The notes beneath the pieces were generated by a model. The model ran no database searches. It was not told the DNA's origin and saw nothing but the letters and a program-made list of their open reading frames with translations. A stretch of DNA of 64,000 nucleotides. Source: Absicoccus intestinalis (GTDB taxonomy: Bacteria > Bacillota_I > Bacilli_A > Erysipelotrichales > Erysipelotrichaceae). Positions 1 through 8,356 of the stretch are shown here, piece after piece (position 1 is the stretch's first letter; every line of letters begins with the position of its first letter). The translations under genes were made by a program, and so were the position numbers. The stretch lies in the NCBI RefSeq assembly GCF_033971885.1, contig NZ_JALBUS010000002.1, positions 62,001 through 126,000 of the forward strand. The letters are read 5' to 3'.

Positions 1-193
1 GCTCAATCAACATCATTGGAAATGTAGATAAACTAATTATCGTCAAAACGATTTGAACAGAAGAATCACTGGCATCAGGAAATGATTTTCCAATTTCCGA
101 TAAAATTGGAGAAAATGCCGTATTGCAAGTAATTGTCAAAGACATCAATAAGATGCCTAAGACAATACCTGCTTTATTACGATTATTTTTCAT
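1..193 (-). CDS. MFS transporter, N-terminal fragment
   Basis: Sixty-four residues are visible, starting MKNNRNKAGIVLGILLMSL; the rest lies beyond the left edge. After a short basic N-terminus there is a hydrophobic helix (residues about 9-27), a polar stretch with a PILSEIGKSFPD motif, then a second helix. This is the usual start of a 12-14 helix major facilitator carrier. It begins 9 bp after the 2-hydroxyacid dehydrogenase stop, so it is probably the last gene of the aldolase operon and may move that operon's substrate or product. No clear Shine-Dalgarno precedes the ATG, which fits translational coupling. The substrate cannot be inferred. Confidence 0.7.
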   Translation of the reverse strand, partial: MKNNRNKAGIVLGILLMSLTITCNTAFSPILSEIGKSFPDASDSSVQIVLTIISLSTFPMMLIE

Positions 194-201
194 GTATGGA
201 A

Positions 202-1257
202 TTATACTCGTTTCCAAATATATTTTCGATCTTCTCCTTTTAAATAGGCCAAGATCTCTTGAGACATCATTTCACCCGACCAGTTATCAACATCGGTAGT
301 TAATCCGGCCATATGTGGTGTACAAACTACATTACGCATCTTCAACAATGGATGGTTGATTGGTACAGGTTCTTGCCAATATACATCCACAGCGGCTCCG
401 GTAATGTCGCCATTTTGTAGGGCTTCGACAAAATCTCTTTGGTCAATGACAGCCGCACGTGCGGTATTGACGACATAGGCGGTTTTCTTCATCTTGGAGA
501 ACCAATCTTTATTGACAATACCTCGGGTAGAGTCCACAACTGGTAGATGAATACTTACGATATCCGCATCCGATAACATGGTATCGAGATCACATGCTTT
601 GGCTCCTGTCGCTTCGATCTTTTCATCATCCAAATATGGATCATAGGCTAAGATTTCCATGCCAAAGGCTTGGGCACGTTTGGCAACTTCACGACCAATG
701 GCACCAAAACCGGCAATACCTAATTTCTTTCCATATAATTCAAATCCAATTCCATAATCAGTAAATGGATGATGTTCATCCAAAGGACCAAAAGTAACAT
801 TTTTTACATCAGGTACATCATAGATATCTTCTTTTGCTGGACTTGTATGATCTCCTTTATGTAAACCTTCCGCCGAAATCGTGATTTTTCTTGCCATGGC
901 AATCATGAGGCCAATGGTATACTCAGCAACCGCTACACGATTACGACCAGGTGTATATGACAACTGCAAGCCACGATCCATGATCGTTTTATTATCGACC
1001 GTAACGGGTGTTCCTTTGGCTACACCAATAAATTTCATACCTGAATCCGCCCAACCATTGATCGTATCTGTACCGGCATATTCATCGCCCAATACGACCA
1101 ATTCATAGCCACGACATTCTTCTCTGGTTTGAGCTTCGGTTACATTTCCTTTTCCGTGCTTTAATTCACCAGCAATGGTAATGTCGCAATATTCTTCAAT
1201 TTCTTGCATACGCTTTTCAGGTAAACGCGTACATAAGACCATTTTCTTTTTTGCCAT
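202..1257 (-). CDS. D-isomer-specific 2-hydroxyacid dehydrogenase
   Basis: A cytosolic NAD(P)-dependent oxidoreductase of the phosphoglycerate/D-lactate dehydrogenase superfamily, interconverting a 2-oxoacid and a D-2-hydroxyacid. The dinucleotide motif GFGAIG is at residues 183-188 and is followed by the acidic residue of the YDP motif. The catalytic Arg (NTAR), Glu (WQEP) and His (TPHMAG) are all present. At 351 residues it is full length. An insert at about residues 135-175 between the two domains is longer than in D-lactate dehydrogenase. It lies 10 bp downstream of the alcohol dehydrogenase in the aldolase operon, so a role in reducing or oxidising the aldolase product is plausible. The exact substrate is not readable from sequence. 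Confidence 0.88.
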   Translation of the reverse strand: MAKKKMVLCTRLPEKRMQEIEEYCDITIAGELKHGKGNVTEAQTREECRGYELVVLGDEYAGTDTINGWADSGMKFIGVAKGTPVTVDNKTIMDRGLQLSYTPGRNRVAVAEYTIGLMIAMARKITISAEGLHKGDHTSPAKEDIYDVPDVKNVTFGPLDEHHPFTDYGIGFELYGKKLGIAGFGAIGREVAKRAQAFGMEILAYDPYLDDEKIEATGAKACDLDTMLSDADIVSIHLPVVDSTRGIVNKDWFSKMKKTAYVVNTARAAVIDQRDFVEALQNGDITGAAVDVYWQEPVPINHPLLKMRNVVCTPHMAGLTTDVDNWSGEMMSQEILAYLKGEDRKYIWKRV

Positions 1258-1267
1258 TTTCGTCTCC

Positions 1268-2425
1268 TTAAAATGCTTTCTTTAAAATTTCAATAATTGT
1301 TTCTTTTGTTACATCTTGACGTGGATTAAAATGTAACGGACCTTCCTTTAATGCATCCGTTGCGATGATGTCAAAATCTGCTTCTGTGATCTTATGTTCC
1401 CTTCCTTGTTCATGAAGAGGTCGAATACCCATTTCTTTGACCATACGGCCTAATTCATTGGCTAGAGCAAATTTATCTTTTTCTTCATCACCGGTCAAAG
1501 ATAAGTTGATGGCTTTGGCCATTTCAATCATTTCTTTTGGACATTTTTCTGCATTGAAAGCCGTAACATAAGGTAACACACATGCATTGGCCACGCCATG
1601 AGCTAGACCAAAATGAGCACTCAACGTATGTGCAATCGCATGTACCAATCCTAAATTGGCATTGGAGAAGCCAAATCCAACAACGATGCAACCTAACATC
1701 ATCTTTTCACGCGCATCCATATCGTTGCCGTTTTCATATACTTTTGGTAGATTTTCATAGAAAATCTGTAAACCACGCAAAGAATTATACTTGGTTAAAT
1801 ATGTCGCTTCGTTAGAAATATAGCTTTCTACGGCATGGGTGATGGCATCCAGTCCCGTAGCGGCAGTGACTCCAGCTGGCACAGTACGGGTGAATTCAGG
1901 ATCCGCAATCACTTTATCTGCTACGATCTTATTATCGATCACGACATATTTACGAACCGATTTGGTATCGACCAGGGCCGCTACATTGGTAATTTCACTG
2001 GATGTTCCGGCTGTAGTTGGAATCGCAATCAATGGATAAACGGGTTTTGGTACATTGCCAATGCCTTCATAATCCATAATGTTGCCGCCATTGCTTGTCA
2101 ATACATTGATGGCTTTGGCCGTATCCATGCTCGATCCACCACCAACAGCGACAAAGGCATTGATATTATTTTCCTTTGCGATTGCATAACCAGCTTCTAC
2201 GACTTCGTTGGTTGGATTGGGGATAACACCATCAAATTCAAATACGTTAAATTGGTTCGTATCGATTGCATCCACGACTTTATCGGCAATACCGACAGCT
2301 TTGACTCCTTTATCATAGACAACCAATACATTCGTGGCTCCAAATCCTTTTAAGATTCGTGAAATTTCTTGAATGGCATCTTTGCCAAAGGTGACATCAC
2401 TCTTTACAAAAAATTCTTTTGCCAT
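1268..2425 (-). CDS. Iron-containing alcohol dehydrogenase (lactaldehyde reductase/propanediol dehydrogenase type)
   Basis: A group III Fe-dependent alcohol dehydrogenase of 385 residues from the chosen start. The NAD-binding motif GGGSSMDTAKA lies near residue 95, and the metal ligands are in the His-rich segment around HAIAHTLSAHFGLAHG (about residues 255-275). I place the start at the ATG at 2425 (MAKEFF), because AGAGGA sits 6-7 bp upstream; a longer reading from 2458 would overlap the aldolase gene. It follows a FucA-like aldolase, which in fucose/rhamnose-type pathways releases lactaldehyde, and reduction to 1,2-propanediol is the classical companion step. That pairing is inference. Other aldehydes are possible. 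Confidence 0.9.
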   Translation of the reverse strand: MAKEFFVKSDVTFGKDAIQEISRILKGFGATNVLVVYDKGVKAVGIADKVVDAIDTNQFNVFEFDGVIPNPTNEVVEAGYAIAKENNINAFVAVGGGSSMDTAKAINVLTSNGGNIMDYEGIGNVPKPVYPLIAIPTTAGTSSEITNVAALVDTKSVRKYVVIDNKIVADKVIADPEFTRTVPAGVTAATGLDAITHAVESYISNEATYLTKYNSLRGLQIFYENLPKVYENGNDMDAREKMMLGCIVVGFGFSNANLGLVHAIAHTLSAHFGLAHGVANACVLPYVTAFNAEKCPKEMIEMAKAINLSLTGDEEKDKFALANELGRMVKEMGIRPLHEQGREHKITEADFDIIATDALKEGPLHFNPRQDVTKETIIEILKKAF

Positions 2426-2435
2426 AGTGTATCCT

Positions 2436-3080
2436 CTAGACCGCTTGATCCGCGGCAATCAAAGCTTTCATCGCTTTTTCGCCTTCTTCTGGCATTGGTT
2501 CATAGGTTCCTAATAATTTCGCATAGAATGTGGTAACTGCCATTTCTTCGGTATATGTTGTAGCGGCCATAGCTGCCTTCATATCTTTACCACAACAGAA
2601 CATACCATGGTTTTTGATCAATACAGCTCGACCATTATCTCCTAACGCCTCTACGACTTTTTCGGCAACATCGTTGCTACCTGGCATGGTGAATGGAACA
2701 ATTCCAACAGGTGTAAATTCACATTGTGGTGGTGTAATTGGACGTAATTCTGGATTTTCACCCATGGCCATGATCGTTGCAAACATCGCATGAGTATGAA
2801 CAGTTGCCTTTACATCTGGTCTTGCACGCATAACAGCTGTATGCATAGGTACTTCACTGGATGGTTTATAATTTCCATCTAACCAGTTTCCATCCAAATC
2901 AACAATGGCAATGTCTTCTGGTTTCATACCGGTATACGATATACCACTAGGTGTGATAGCAATGACATCGTCTTCATCATCACGTAAAGCAATATTGCCA
3001 GACGTTCCTTTTACTAATCCTTGTGCGACTGCTTCTTCAATCGCATTTAACACAATTGTACGAATTCGTTCATATTTCAT
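2436..3080 (-). CDS. Class II aldolase/adducin family protein (L-fuculose-phosphate aldolase-like)
   Basis: A 214-residue zinc aldolase/epimerase of the FucA/AraD family, which cleaves or epimerises phosphorylated sugars. Visible signatures are GTSGNIALR (phosphate binding, about residue 25), SSEVPMHTAVM with the catalytic Glu (about 78), the Zn-binding VHTHAMFA (about 95) and KNHGMFCCG (about 155). It is the first gene of a minus-strand operon with an alcohol dehydrogenase, a 2-hydroxyacid dehydrogenase and an MFS carrier. Two GGAGG motifs precede the ATG. Its promoter (3128-3156) and a palindromic operator lie between it and the divergent PRD activator. FucA-type lyase and AraD-type epimerase cannot be separated from sequence; the neighbouring dehydrogenases favour a lyase. 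Confidence 0.87.
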   Translation of the reverse strand: MKYERIRTIVLNAIEEAVAQGLVKGTSGNIALRDDEDDVIAITPSGISYTGMKPEDIAIVDLDGNWLDGNYKPSSEVPMHTAVMRARPDVKATVHTHAMFATIMAMGENPELRPITPPQCEFTPVGIVPFTMPGSNDVAEKVVEALGDNGRAVLIKNHGMFCCGKDMKAAMAATTYTEEMAVTTFYAKLLGTYEPMPEEGEKAMKALIAADQAV

Positions 3081-3127
3081 AACTGTATCCTCCTTGATCC
3101 TCCTTGAAGTTTTCTTTATCTGGCTTT

Positions 3128-3156
3128 AGTATATTGAATTGTAAAAAGAAGCTCAA
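3128..3156 (-). promoter_or_regulatory. Promoter of the aldolase operon
   Basis: On the minus strand TTGAGC (3151-3156) and TATACT (3128-3133) are separated by exactly 17 bp. The start point would fall about 40 bp ahead of the aldolase ATG. The operator at 3162-3187 ends 5 bp upstream of the -35 box. Confidence 0.7.
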
Positions 3157-3161
3157 AGTTC

Positions 3162-3187
3162 AATTTTCCTCTTTAAAGAGGTAATCA
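3162..3187. promoter_or_regulatory. Activator-type operator, copy 1 (TTTTCC-N10-GG)
   Basis: On the plus strand AATTTTCC-N10-GGTAATCA. Its core, CCTCTTTAAAGAGG at 3168-3181, is a perfect 14-bp palindrome. The site ends 5 bp upstream of the -35 box of the aldolase promoter, and the same arrangement recurs at 8391-8416 and 13614-13639. It lies in the divergent gap next to the PRD regulator gene, so that protein is the obvious candidate ligand. Binding itself is inferred. Confidence 0.65.
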
Positions 3188-3255
3188 TAGATAAGAATCA
3201 TCTTAAATGGAGCCAAATCACAAAAGATTAATTTAGAATAAATAAAGGTATCATT

Positions 3256-5193
3256 ATGAAAAATAACGACATTCAATTAACACTAAGACAACGACAAATA
3301 TTAAATTATTTGCAGCAAGCCGAAAATTATGTGACTGGTGTAGATTTATCCAACTTGCTTCAAGTATCCTCCCGAACAATTCGTAATGATATAGCTACAA
3401 TTAATTTCATTTTAGAAAGTAGCCATATTCAAATTGTTTCAAAGCATAGTTTTGGATACAAATTAGAAGCAAGTAATCAAAAAAACCTTCAAAAAATCAT
3501 TCGCATTAGTCAGTCCTTTATATCAAAAACGGAGCGCATTCGCTACATTGCCCTTCAATTATGTATTCAGGAAAACCCAATGAATGTATATGACCTTTCT
3601 GATGAAATGTTTATTTCTAAAACAACATTGGATCACGATTTAATTGAGGTGAAAAGCCTGTACTTAAATCCATTTGAAGTACAATTTTATTCCAATAAAA
3701 ACTTCATTTATATAGAAAATGACGAAAGAAAAAAAAGAAAAATACTGCTTCAACTCTATAGCCAAGATTGGAATTATAATGGGAAAAACAGCACATTTTA
3801 TTCCTATGAATATATTCATGAAACAATTGTTAATGAATGCCGTATGAAAATTCATTATATTTTAGATACTCATGATATTTCGATTGAAGATGTAAATCTT
3901 ATCCATTTGATTCTGATGATCAGTATCGCCTATCAGAGAATCTGTGACGGACACCAACTACAAGATGCTAGAAATACTTATTATAATGAAACGGGGAAAG
4001 ACATTATTGACATCATTCTTTCTGAGTTAGAACAACAATGGAATTGTACATTTAATTCGAATGAGAGATTGGAATTATACGAAATGTTATCTTGCAGCCT
4101 CTTACCAAAAATGGAAGATATTTATCAAAAGGGCATTTCGAATATATTATCACCAGATATCATTCGTTTTACAAATCAATATCTCAAATTTATTGAAACC
4201 AAATATCATTTAAATGTATTTGATGATAAAGACTTCTATAATACAATTACTTGTTTCTTTCAGTATTTGAGTTTTCCGGTTCACTATTTAAATTACAACA
4301 ATGTTAGTCAATATATTTCTCATCAAAATTTAATTATTGAATTCGAAATTGCATACGAAATACAACCTTTTGCGAAAGATTTTTATAAAAGACCTTTTAA
4401 TTACATTGAACTCATTTATCTTAGTTTAATTCTATCTGCGGTTTTCAATACACTCACACATAAAAGAATTAATGCGGTCATACTTTCCCATTTAAACATG
4501 CCCGCTACTTGGAATTTACGAAAACAAATTGAGGAACGCTTTTCTACTAGTATATTTGTCACCAATTTATTGCCCATATATCAAAAGGATAAATTCGATT
4601 TCAAAAATACCGATTTAGTTTTCACAACGACAAAGATCAATTATTTAGAAAATGCTAAAAAAATCATCAGTGTTAATCCAAGTTTAAATTCAAGTAATGT
4701 GCAAGAAATTAATGAGTATTTGCATAGTTTAAAATACGAATTCATGTATCAAAATCGTCAAAAGAAAACGATTGATTATTTAAAAGAAGCAATTTGGTAT
4801 GAAAACATGCAAGAATCCAATTATATTCGACTAATAAAAAAGATGATGAGTAAAAATATACAAGAAGGCCTTATTGATCAATCCTTTTTAGAAGATGTTT
4901 TACAACGTGAACAAATTATCAGCTTTGCCACACGACCTGTATATTCTATTGTTTATTCTTCAATCCCTGCTAAGCAAACAAAAATTGAAGTTGTTACTTT
5001 AAAGCATCGTGTTAAGATCAACGACAAAAAAATTCGAATGATTATTTTCTTATATACCGCAAAAGAAGATCAAAGTTTAAAATTCTTGTTCCTAAGGGAT
5101 TTCTTTGAAAATCATTTCGATGCTAATGAATCTCGTTTCTTGAAAACCAAAGATGAATTCATGAACTACTTTCAAAAAATATTTGTCCTATAA
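3256..5193 (+). CDS. PRD-domain transcriptional activator (BglG/MtlR-like)
   Basis: A 645-residue PTS-responsive regulator. The N-terminal winged HTH (residues about 5-65, including SSRTIRNDIATIN) is followed by a second HTH-like region (about 90-150) and PRD-like helical domains (about 180-400). An EIIB-like segment comes next (about 405-490), then a C-terminal EIIA-like segment (about 520-645). Proteins of this class are switched by phosphorylation of PRD histidines and usually activate a neighbouring sugar operon. It is the only plus-strand gene of the locus and is divergent from the aldolase operon. The EIIA-like tail aligns with the fructose-type EIIA start (GLIDQSFLEDVLQRE) but has Tyr/Ser residues where the phosphorylated His normally stands, so that domain may be inactive. 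Codon use is AT-rich. Confidence 0.82.
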   Translation: MKNNDIQLTLRQRQILNYLQQAENYVTGVDLSNLLQVSSRTIRNDIATINFILESSHIQIVSKHSFGYKLEASNQKNLQKIIRISQSFISKTERIRYIALQLCIQENPMNVYDLSDEMFISKTTLDHDLIEVKSLYLNPFEVQFYSNKNFIYIENDERKKRKILLQLYSQDWNYNGKNSTFYSYEYIHETIVNECRMKIHYILDTHDISIEDVNLIHLILMISIAYQRICDGHQLQDARNTYYNETGKDIIDIILSELEQQWNCTFNSNERLELYEMLSCSLLPKMEDIYQKGISNILSPDIIRFTNQYLKFIETKYHLNVFDDKDFYNTITCFFQYLSFPVHYLNYNNVSQYISHQNLIIEFEIAYEIQPFAKDFYKRPFNYIELIYLSLILSAVFNTLTHKRINAVILSHLNMPATWNLRKQIEERFSTSIFVTNLLPIYQKDKFDFKNTDLVFTTTKINYLENAKKIISVNPSLNSSNVQEINEYLHSLKYEFMYQNRQKKTIDYLKEAIWYENMQESNYIRLIKKMMSKNIQEGLIDQSFLEDVLQREQIISFATRPVYSIVYSSIPAKQTKIEVVTLKHRVKINDKKIRMIIFLYTAKEDQSLKFLFLRDFFENHFDANESRFLKTKDEFMNYFQKIFVL

Positions 5194-5278
5194 TGGAGTC
5201 CCTATTTGCGGGCTCTATCATTCGCTAAAAAATCTAGTGACATTTCAATTCGAATAATGAATTATCTGATTTTATTTT

Positions 5279-5298
5279 AAAAAGGTCCCTACCTTTTT
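5279..5298 (+). terminator. Terminator after the PRD activator gene
   Basis: AAAAAGGT-CCCT-ACCTTTTT forms an 8-bp stem with a 4-nt loop that runs into a further T. It lies 85 bp after the activator stop codon. Confidence 0.55.
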
Positions 5299-5336
5299 TA
5301 TCCATACGCGTACTAAAGCTTAGACAAAACAATATT

Positions 5337-5370
5337 AAAAATTCACCAGATCTGTTTCTGGTGAATTTTT
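5337..5370. terminator. Bidirectional terminator between converging units
   Basis: A perfect 14-bp stem (AAAAATTCACCAGA against TCTGGTGAATTTTT) with a 6-nt loop and T-rich flanks on both strands. It lies between the convergent activator gene (plus) and the ThuA-like gene (minus) and can end transcription from both sides. Confidence 0.8.
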
Positions 5371-5412
5371 GTTTTATTATTAAATTTATCAGCTAGACAC
5401 AATCAATTCAAC

Positions 5413-5467
5413 ATGGAGGAATGTTTGAATATTAATAATTATGGAGGAATTTTTTATATTAATAATA
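5413..5467. repeat. Imperfect 28-bp tandem duplication at the ThuA-like gene end
   Basis: ATGGAGGAAT occurs at 5413-5422 and 5441-5450, each followed by an AT-rich run ending ATATTAATAAT. The second copy covers the stop codon of the ThuA-like gene, and a degenerate third start (ATGGAAATAATT) lies in its last codons. Confidence 0.6.
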
Positions 5468-6301
5468 TGGAAATAATTTTAAACGATTATCGCCAGAACG
5501 ATCTGGTTTGTCTAAAGTTACTTCTCCAGTTGCAGCCCATTCAGTACCACGAACTAACATGGTAATAAAGTTAAAACGGTCTAAAGCCTCCCAATGTCCA
5601 ATTGATGTCACAAAAACACGGCCTTTACCATATTCATTGGTCCAAATCACTGGTGTATATTGATTCACACCAGGCATATTTTCTAGCTTGCCATCCGGAA
5701 TGTCGACTGGATGATGTTTTGGCGGAAATCCAGGAACTCGATAATTCTCAATATCATCATAAATCGAAGCCAAAACATGGATTTTTGCTTCAGGATGAAT
5801 AATTAATTGGGTGAATAAATCATCAAATACATTCATCCATTTTTTATCAATTCCTTTTGTGATTGGATGATTTTCATCCATGGTTTCCACAAAATGATCA
5901 TCCTTTGGACAACGTCTGCATCCTTGATCCATAGCACAATAACCACCTAAAAGTTTGCGCCATTCATCTGGCCAATCTGGATCCACCCAAATCGAGGAGT
6001 GATAAAAAACAATACCTTTACCTTGACTAACGAAATCATAGACTGCCGCTTCACTTTGTTCTCCAAATCTTCGTGCATGATCCGTTGGCCATTTCTTTCC
6101 ATCATAATCGATAAATAAAACATCATAAGGTTCCAAATAAGCGGGTGTGATATTGCGGAATTCTTCAACAATATTGACCTCGAAACGCCCCGTTGCTTCG
6201 AGGAGTTCACGTAAACGTTGTGTGATTTTTCTTCCTTGATGTTCGGCTGTCAAAAGGCCGGTAACTAATAAAACTTGTATTTTATCCATAAGCTTACTCA
6301 T
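5459..6301 (-). CDS. ThuA-like domain protein
   Basis: A 280-residue protein of the ThuA (trehalose-utilisation-like) family, which has a glutamine-amidotransferase-like Rossmann fold. Family-typical segments are LLVTGL near the N-terminus, YDVLFIDYDG (about 58), GIVFYHSSI (about 95) and the C-terminal GRVFVTSIGHWEALDRFNFITMLVRGTEWAATG. The last gene of the ACP-thiolase unit, it overlaps the DUF35 gene by 8 bp. Rhizobial ThuA acts on oxidised sugars, but most family members are uncharacterised, so the reaction here is unknown. Its tight coupling to thiolase and ACP genes is unusual for the family. The alternative start at 6289 (MDKIQV) cannot be excluded. Confidence 0.8.
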   Translation of the reverse strand: MSKLMDKIQVLLVTGLLTAEHQGRKITQRLRELLEATGRFEVNIVEEFRNITPAYLEPYDVLFIDYDGKKWPTDHARRFGEQSEAAVYDFVSQGKGIVFYHSSIWVDPDWPDEWRKLLGGYCAMDQGCRRCPKDDHFVETMDENHPITKGIDKKWMNVFDDLFTQLIIHPEAKIHVLASIYDDIENYRVPGFPPKHHPVDIPDGKLENMPGVNQYTPVIWTNEYGKGRVFVTSIGHWEALDRFNFITMLVRGTEWAATGEVTLDKPDRSGDNRLKLFPYY

Positions 6302-6731
6302 CTAATTCGAAAAATAATGTTGTATATCTTCCCATATCGTAAAATACAGGGCGTACACGAACGGGAAGCTTGCCATCCAATTCACGTGCTTTTTTCTTAT
6401 TGATACCTAAAATAACGGCGTTAATGGCAGGTCCACCATCTAGTTTTACTTCACCACAAACGTATTTTTCACCTTTGTCTTCCAATTCAAGACGTGCATT
6501 TAAAGCACCTGTGAATACAAAGGTAATAAGTTCTCCTTTTCCCGTTAACTCTGTCCATTCTGTTTCGTGATATCCACAAGCATTGCAAGCATGATGTGGT
6601 GGAAATTCTATTGCACCACATTCTTTACATTTTTTAGCGTAAATTTTTCCTTCTTTTAAGCCATTCCAGAATTTTTCGACAACATGTTCTGGATTCCAGA
6701 ATTCTTCTGTACTGATTCTATTTTGATCCAT
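6294..6731 (-). CDS. Zn-ribbon/OB-fold protein (DUF35, thiolase partner)
   Basis: A 145-residue protein of the DUF35 type. The N-terminal rubredoxin-like zinc ribbon is CKECGAIEFPPHHACNACG (four Cys, about residues 35-53), followed by an OB-fold with GKGELITFVFTG (about 67). Such proteins form complexes with thiolase-like enzymes, as in ChsH2 or PhlB, and position acyl-CoA. Here it lies 10 bp after the thiolase-like gene, the standard pairing. It is therefore probably the accessory subunit of that enzyme rather than an independent enzyme. Confidence 0.87.
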   Translation of the reverse strand: MDQNRISTEEFWNPEHVVEKFWNGLKEGKIYAKKCKECGAIEFPPHHACNACGYHETEWTELTGKGELITFVFTGALNARLELEDKGEKYVCGEVKLDGGPAINAVILGINKKKARELDGKLPVRVRPVFYDMGRYTTLFFELDE

Positions 6732-6741
6732 GGGGTCCTCC

Positions 6742-8031
6742 TTAGAAATTTGCTCTTAAAATTGTTGCACGAACATTTTGTGCACCACCAAATCCACGTA
6801 AGAATACATGTTTAGGCATTTTCTTTACTTGACGTTCGCCAGCTTCACCACGCATTTGTGTAACTGCTTCAAATACATCCGCCATACCAGATGCCGCAAA
6901 AGCATGTCCATAAGATGTACGTCCACCATTTGTGTTGACTGGTTTATCTCCGTCATAGGCAAGCCGTCCATCCAACGCATATTTCCATCCTTCGCCCTTT
7001 GGCAGATAGCCAATTTCTTCTGCAGCTAAGAATGCACTAGATCCAATGAAGTCATTTACAAATACTAGATCAATATCATCTGGTGTTAAGCCTGTTGCTT
7101 CATAGGCTTGTCGCGCTGCTTCAGCGGTTGCTTTCTTCTCTAGATGAGGGACAATTGCATCCAAAACAGAAGCACCCGTAGCCAATACTTCAATTGGTTT
7201 ATCCGTAAATTGATAAGCAATTTCTGTAGGAACAACAATACAACAAGCAGCTCCATCAGCTACACATGAATCAGAAGATGTTCTTAAATATTGAGTCATT
7301 TTTGGATTATGAGGAGATTTCATATATTCCCAAACATCATCATATCCTGCATCTTTTGCTAGTTTATCATAAGGAGTTCTGCGAATTGCTCTTGGACAAA
7401 GCTCAGCTGCACGTCTGAAATGGTATGCTTGATGATTTAATACATCATCAATTTGATCGGCTGTTAAATTGTTTTCTTTTGCATAATAGTTGATCCAATC
7501 ATCATGATTCATTCCTGGTCCACCACCAAGATAACGGCCATAAGCACGATCAAAGATTGAATCCAGATCTGGGAACAATACCTCGGTTGTTAGCGCTGTA
7601 CGCATATGATCGGGAGTATTTCCATCCGGCATGCCTGTACCTTGTTCCGAACATCCTGTTAAAACAACGTCATACGCACCACTAGCGACTGCAAAGACTG
7701 CTTCCTCCAGTGCGATATATCCAGTACAGCATCCTTCAGAATGAGAAATCGATCCTTTACCTCTCATTCCAAACCAATCAGCAACTTGAAGGTTTGGTGT
7801 AATACAACCATTTAAAACATGTGGATTGGCTGATCCATGAAAGAAATATTGAACATCTCTAGGTTCAACATGTGCATCTTTCATTGCATCCAAAGCAGCA
7901 TATCCAAATAATTCACCATTTGTTAATCCTTTATATTGAGGGTTTGTAATACCATTAAAAAATGGAGTAGCTCCAACACCCACAATGGAAACACTTCGCA
8001 TGTTTTTTCCAACTTTTACATTGTGTACCAT
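6742..8031 (-). CDS. Thiolase-like acyltransferase (SCP2/PhlC-like)
   Basis: A 429-residue thiolase-superfamily protein. The N-terminus has SIVGVGATPF, the nucleophile region is SEGCCTGYIALEEAV (about residues 98-112), and the C-terminal GGRTSYGHAFAASGM supplies the His of the thiolase GH motif. The second Cys of classical degradative thiolases is not seen: the segment reads RGFGGAQNV. That makes it resemble SCP2-thiolase-like or PhlC-like proteins, which need a DUF35 partner, and one is encoded immediately downstream. The ACP gene is just upstream, so the acyl acceptor may be a carrier protein rather than free CoA. The start at 8031 has AAGAGG 7-8 bp upstream. Its substrate is not known. Confidence 0.85.
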   Translation of the reverse strand: MVHNVKVGKNMRSVSIVGVGATPFFNGITNPQYKGLTNGELFGYAALDAMKDAHVEPRDVQYFFHGSANPHVLNGCITPNLQVADWFGMRGKGSISHSEGCCTGYIALEEAVFAVASGAYDVVLTGCSEQGTGMPDGNTPDHMRTALTTEVLFPDLDSIFDRAYGRYLGGGPGMNHDDWINYYAKENNLTADQIDDVLNHQAYHFRRAAELCPRAIRRTPYDKLAKDAGYDDVWEYMKSPHNPKMTQYLRTSSDSCVADGAACCIVVPTEIAYQFTDKPIEVLATGASVLDAIVPHLEKKATAEAARQAYEATGLTPDDIDLVFVNDFIGSSAFLAAEEIGYLPKGEGWKYALDGRLAYDGDKPVNTNGGRTSYGHAFAASGMADVFEAVTQMRGEAGERQVKKMPKHVFLRGFGGAQNVRATILRANF

Positions 8032-8042
8032 ATTTTTTCCTC

Positions 8043-8282
8043 TTACATTTCTTCCATAACATAATCGGCTAAATCACCAATTGTTTTATAATTTCCAAAT
8101 CTAGCGACTGGAATCATTACATCAAAATCATTTTCAATCGATGCGCTCATTGCCACACGTTGCGTAGAAGCAACACCTAATTCTTTGGCAATATCCGTAT
8201 TTTCATTAATTTTGGATGCATCCACATTAAATGCCATAGCGGCATATTCGATCATTTTCGCAATTACTTCTTCTCTTGTCAT
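8043..8282 (-). CDS. Acyl carrier protein
   Basis: A 79-residue acidic four-helix carrier protein. The ATG at 8282 is chosen because AGGAGG lies at 8290-8295. The segment ELGVASTQRVAMSASIENDFDV aligns with the ACP signature LGxDSLxxVE, so the Ser that receives phosphopantetheine is kept. The flanking Asp and Leu are Ala and Thr, an unusual version of the motif. An Sfp-type transferase gene is adjacent and probably modifies it. As first gene of its own transcription unit, followed by thiolase, DUF35 and ThuA genes, it looks like a dedicated pathway carrier rather than the housekeeping fatty-acid ACP. Confidence 0.87.
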   Translation of the reverse strand: MTREEVIAKMIEYAAMAFNVDASKINENTDIAKELGVASTQRVAMSASIENDFDVMIPVARFGNYKTIGDLADYVMEEM

Positions 8283-8356
8283 AAATTTTCCTCCTAACGA
8301 ACTGTGTACAAACAAAATATTTGCGGCCATTTTGTTTGATATCCTTTGATATTCCT

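Noticed and set aside
1835..2353. Open frame of 172 codons on the plus strand
   Set aside because: It runs antisense to the alcohol dehydrogenase gene, has no ribosome site and has a Cys/Ile/Asn-rich composition typical of a shadow frame.
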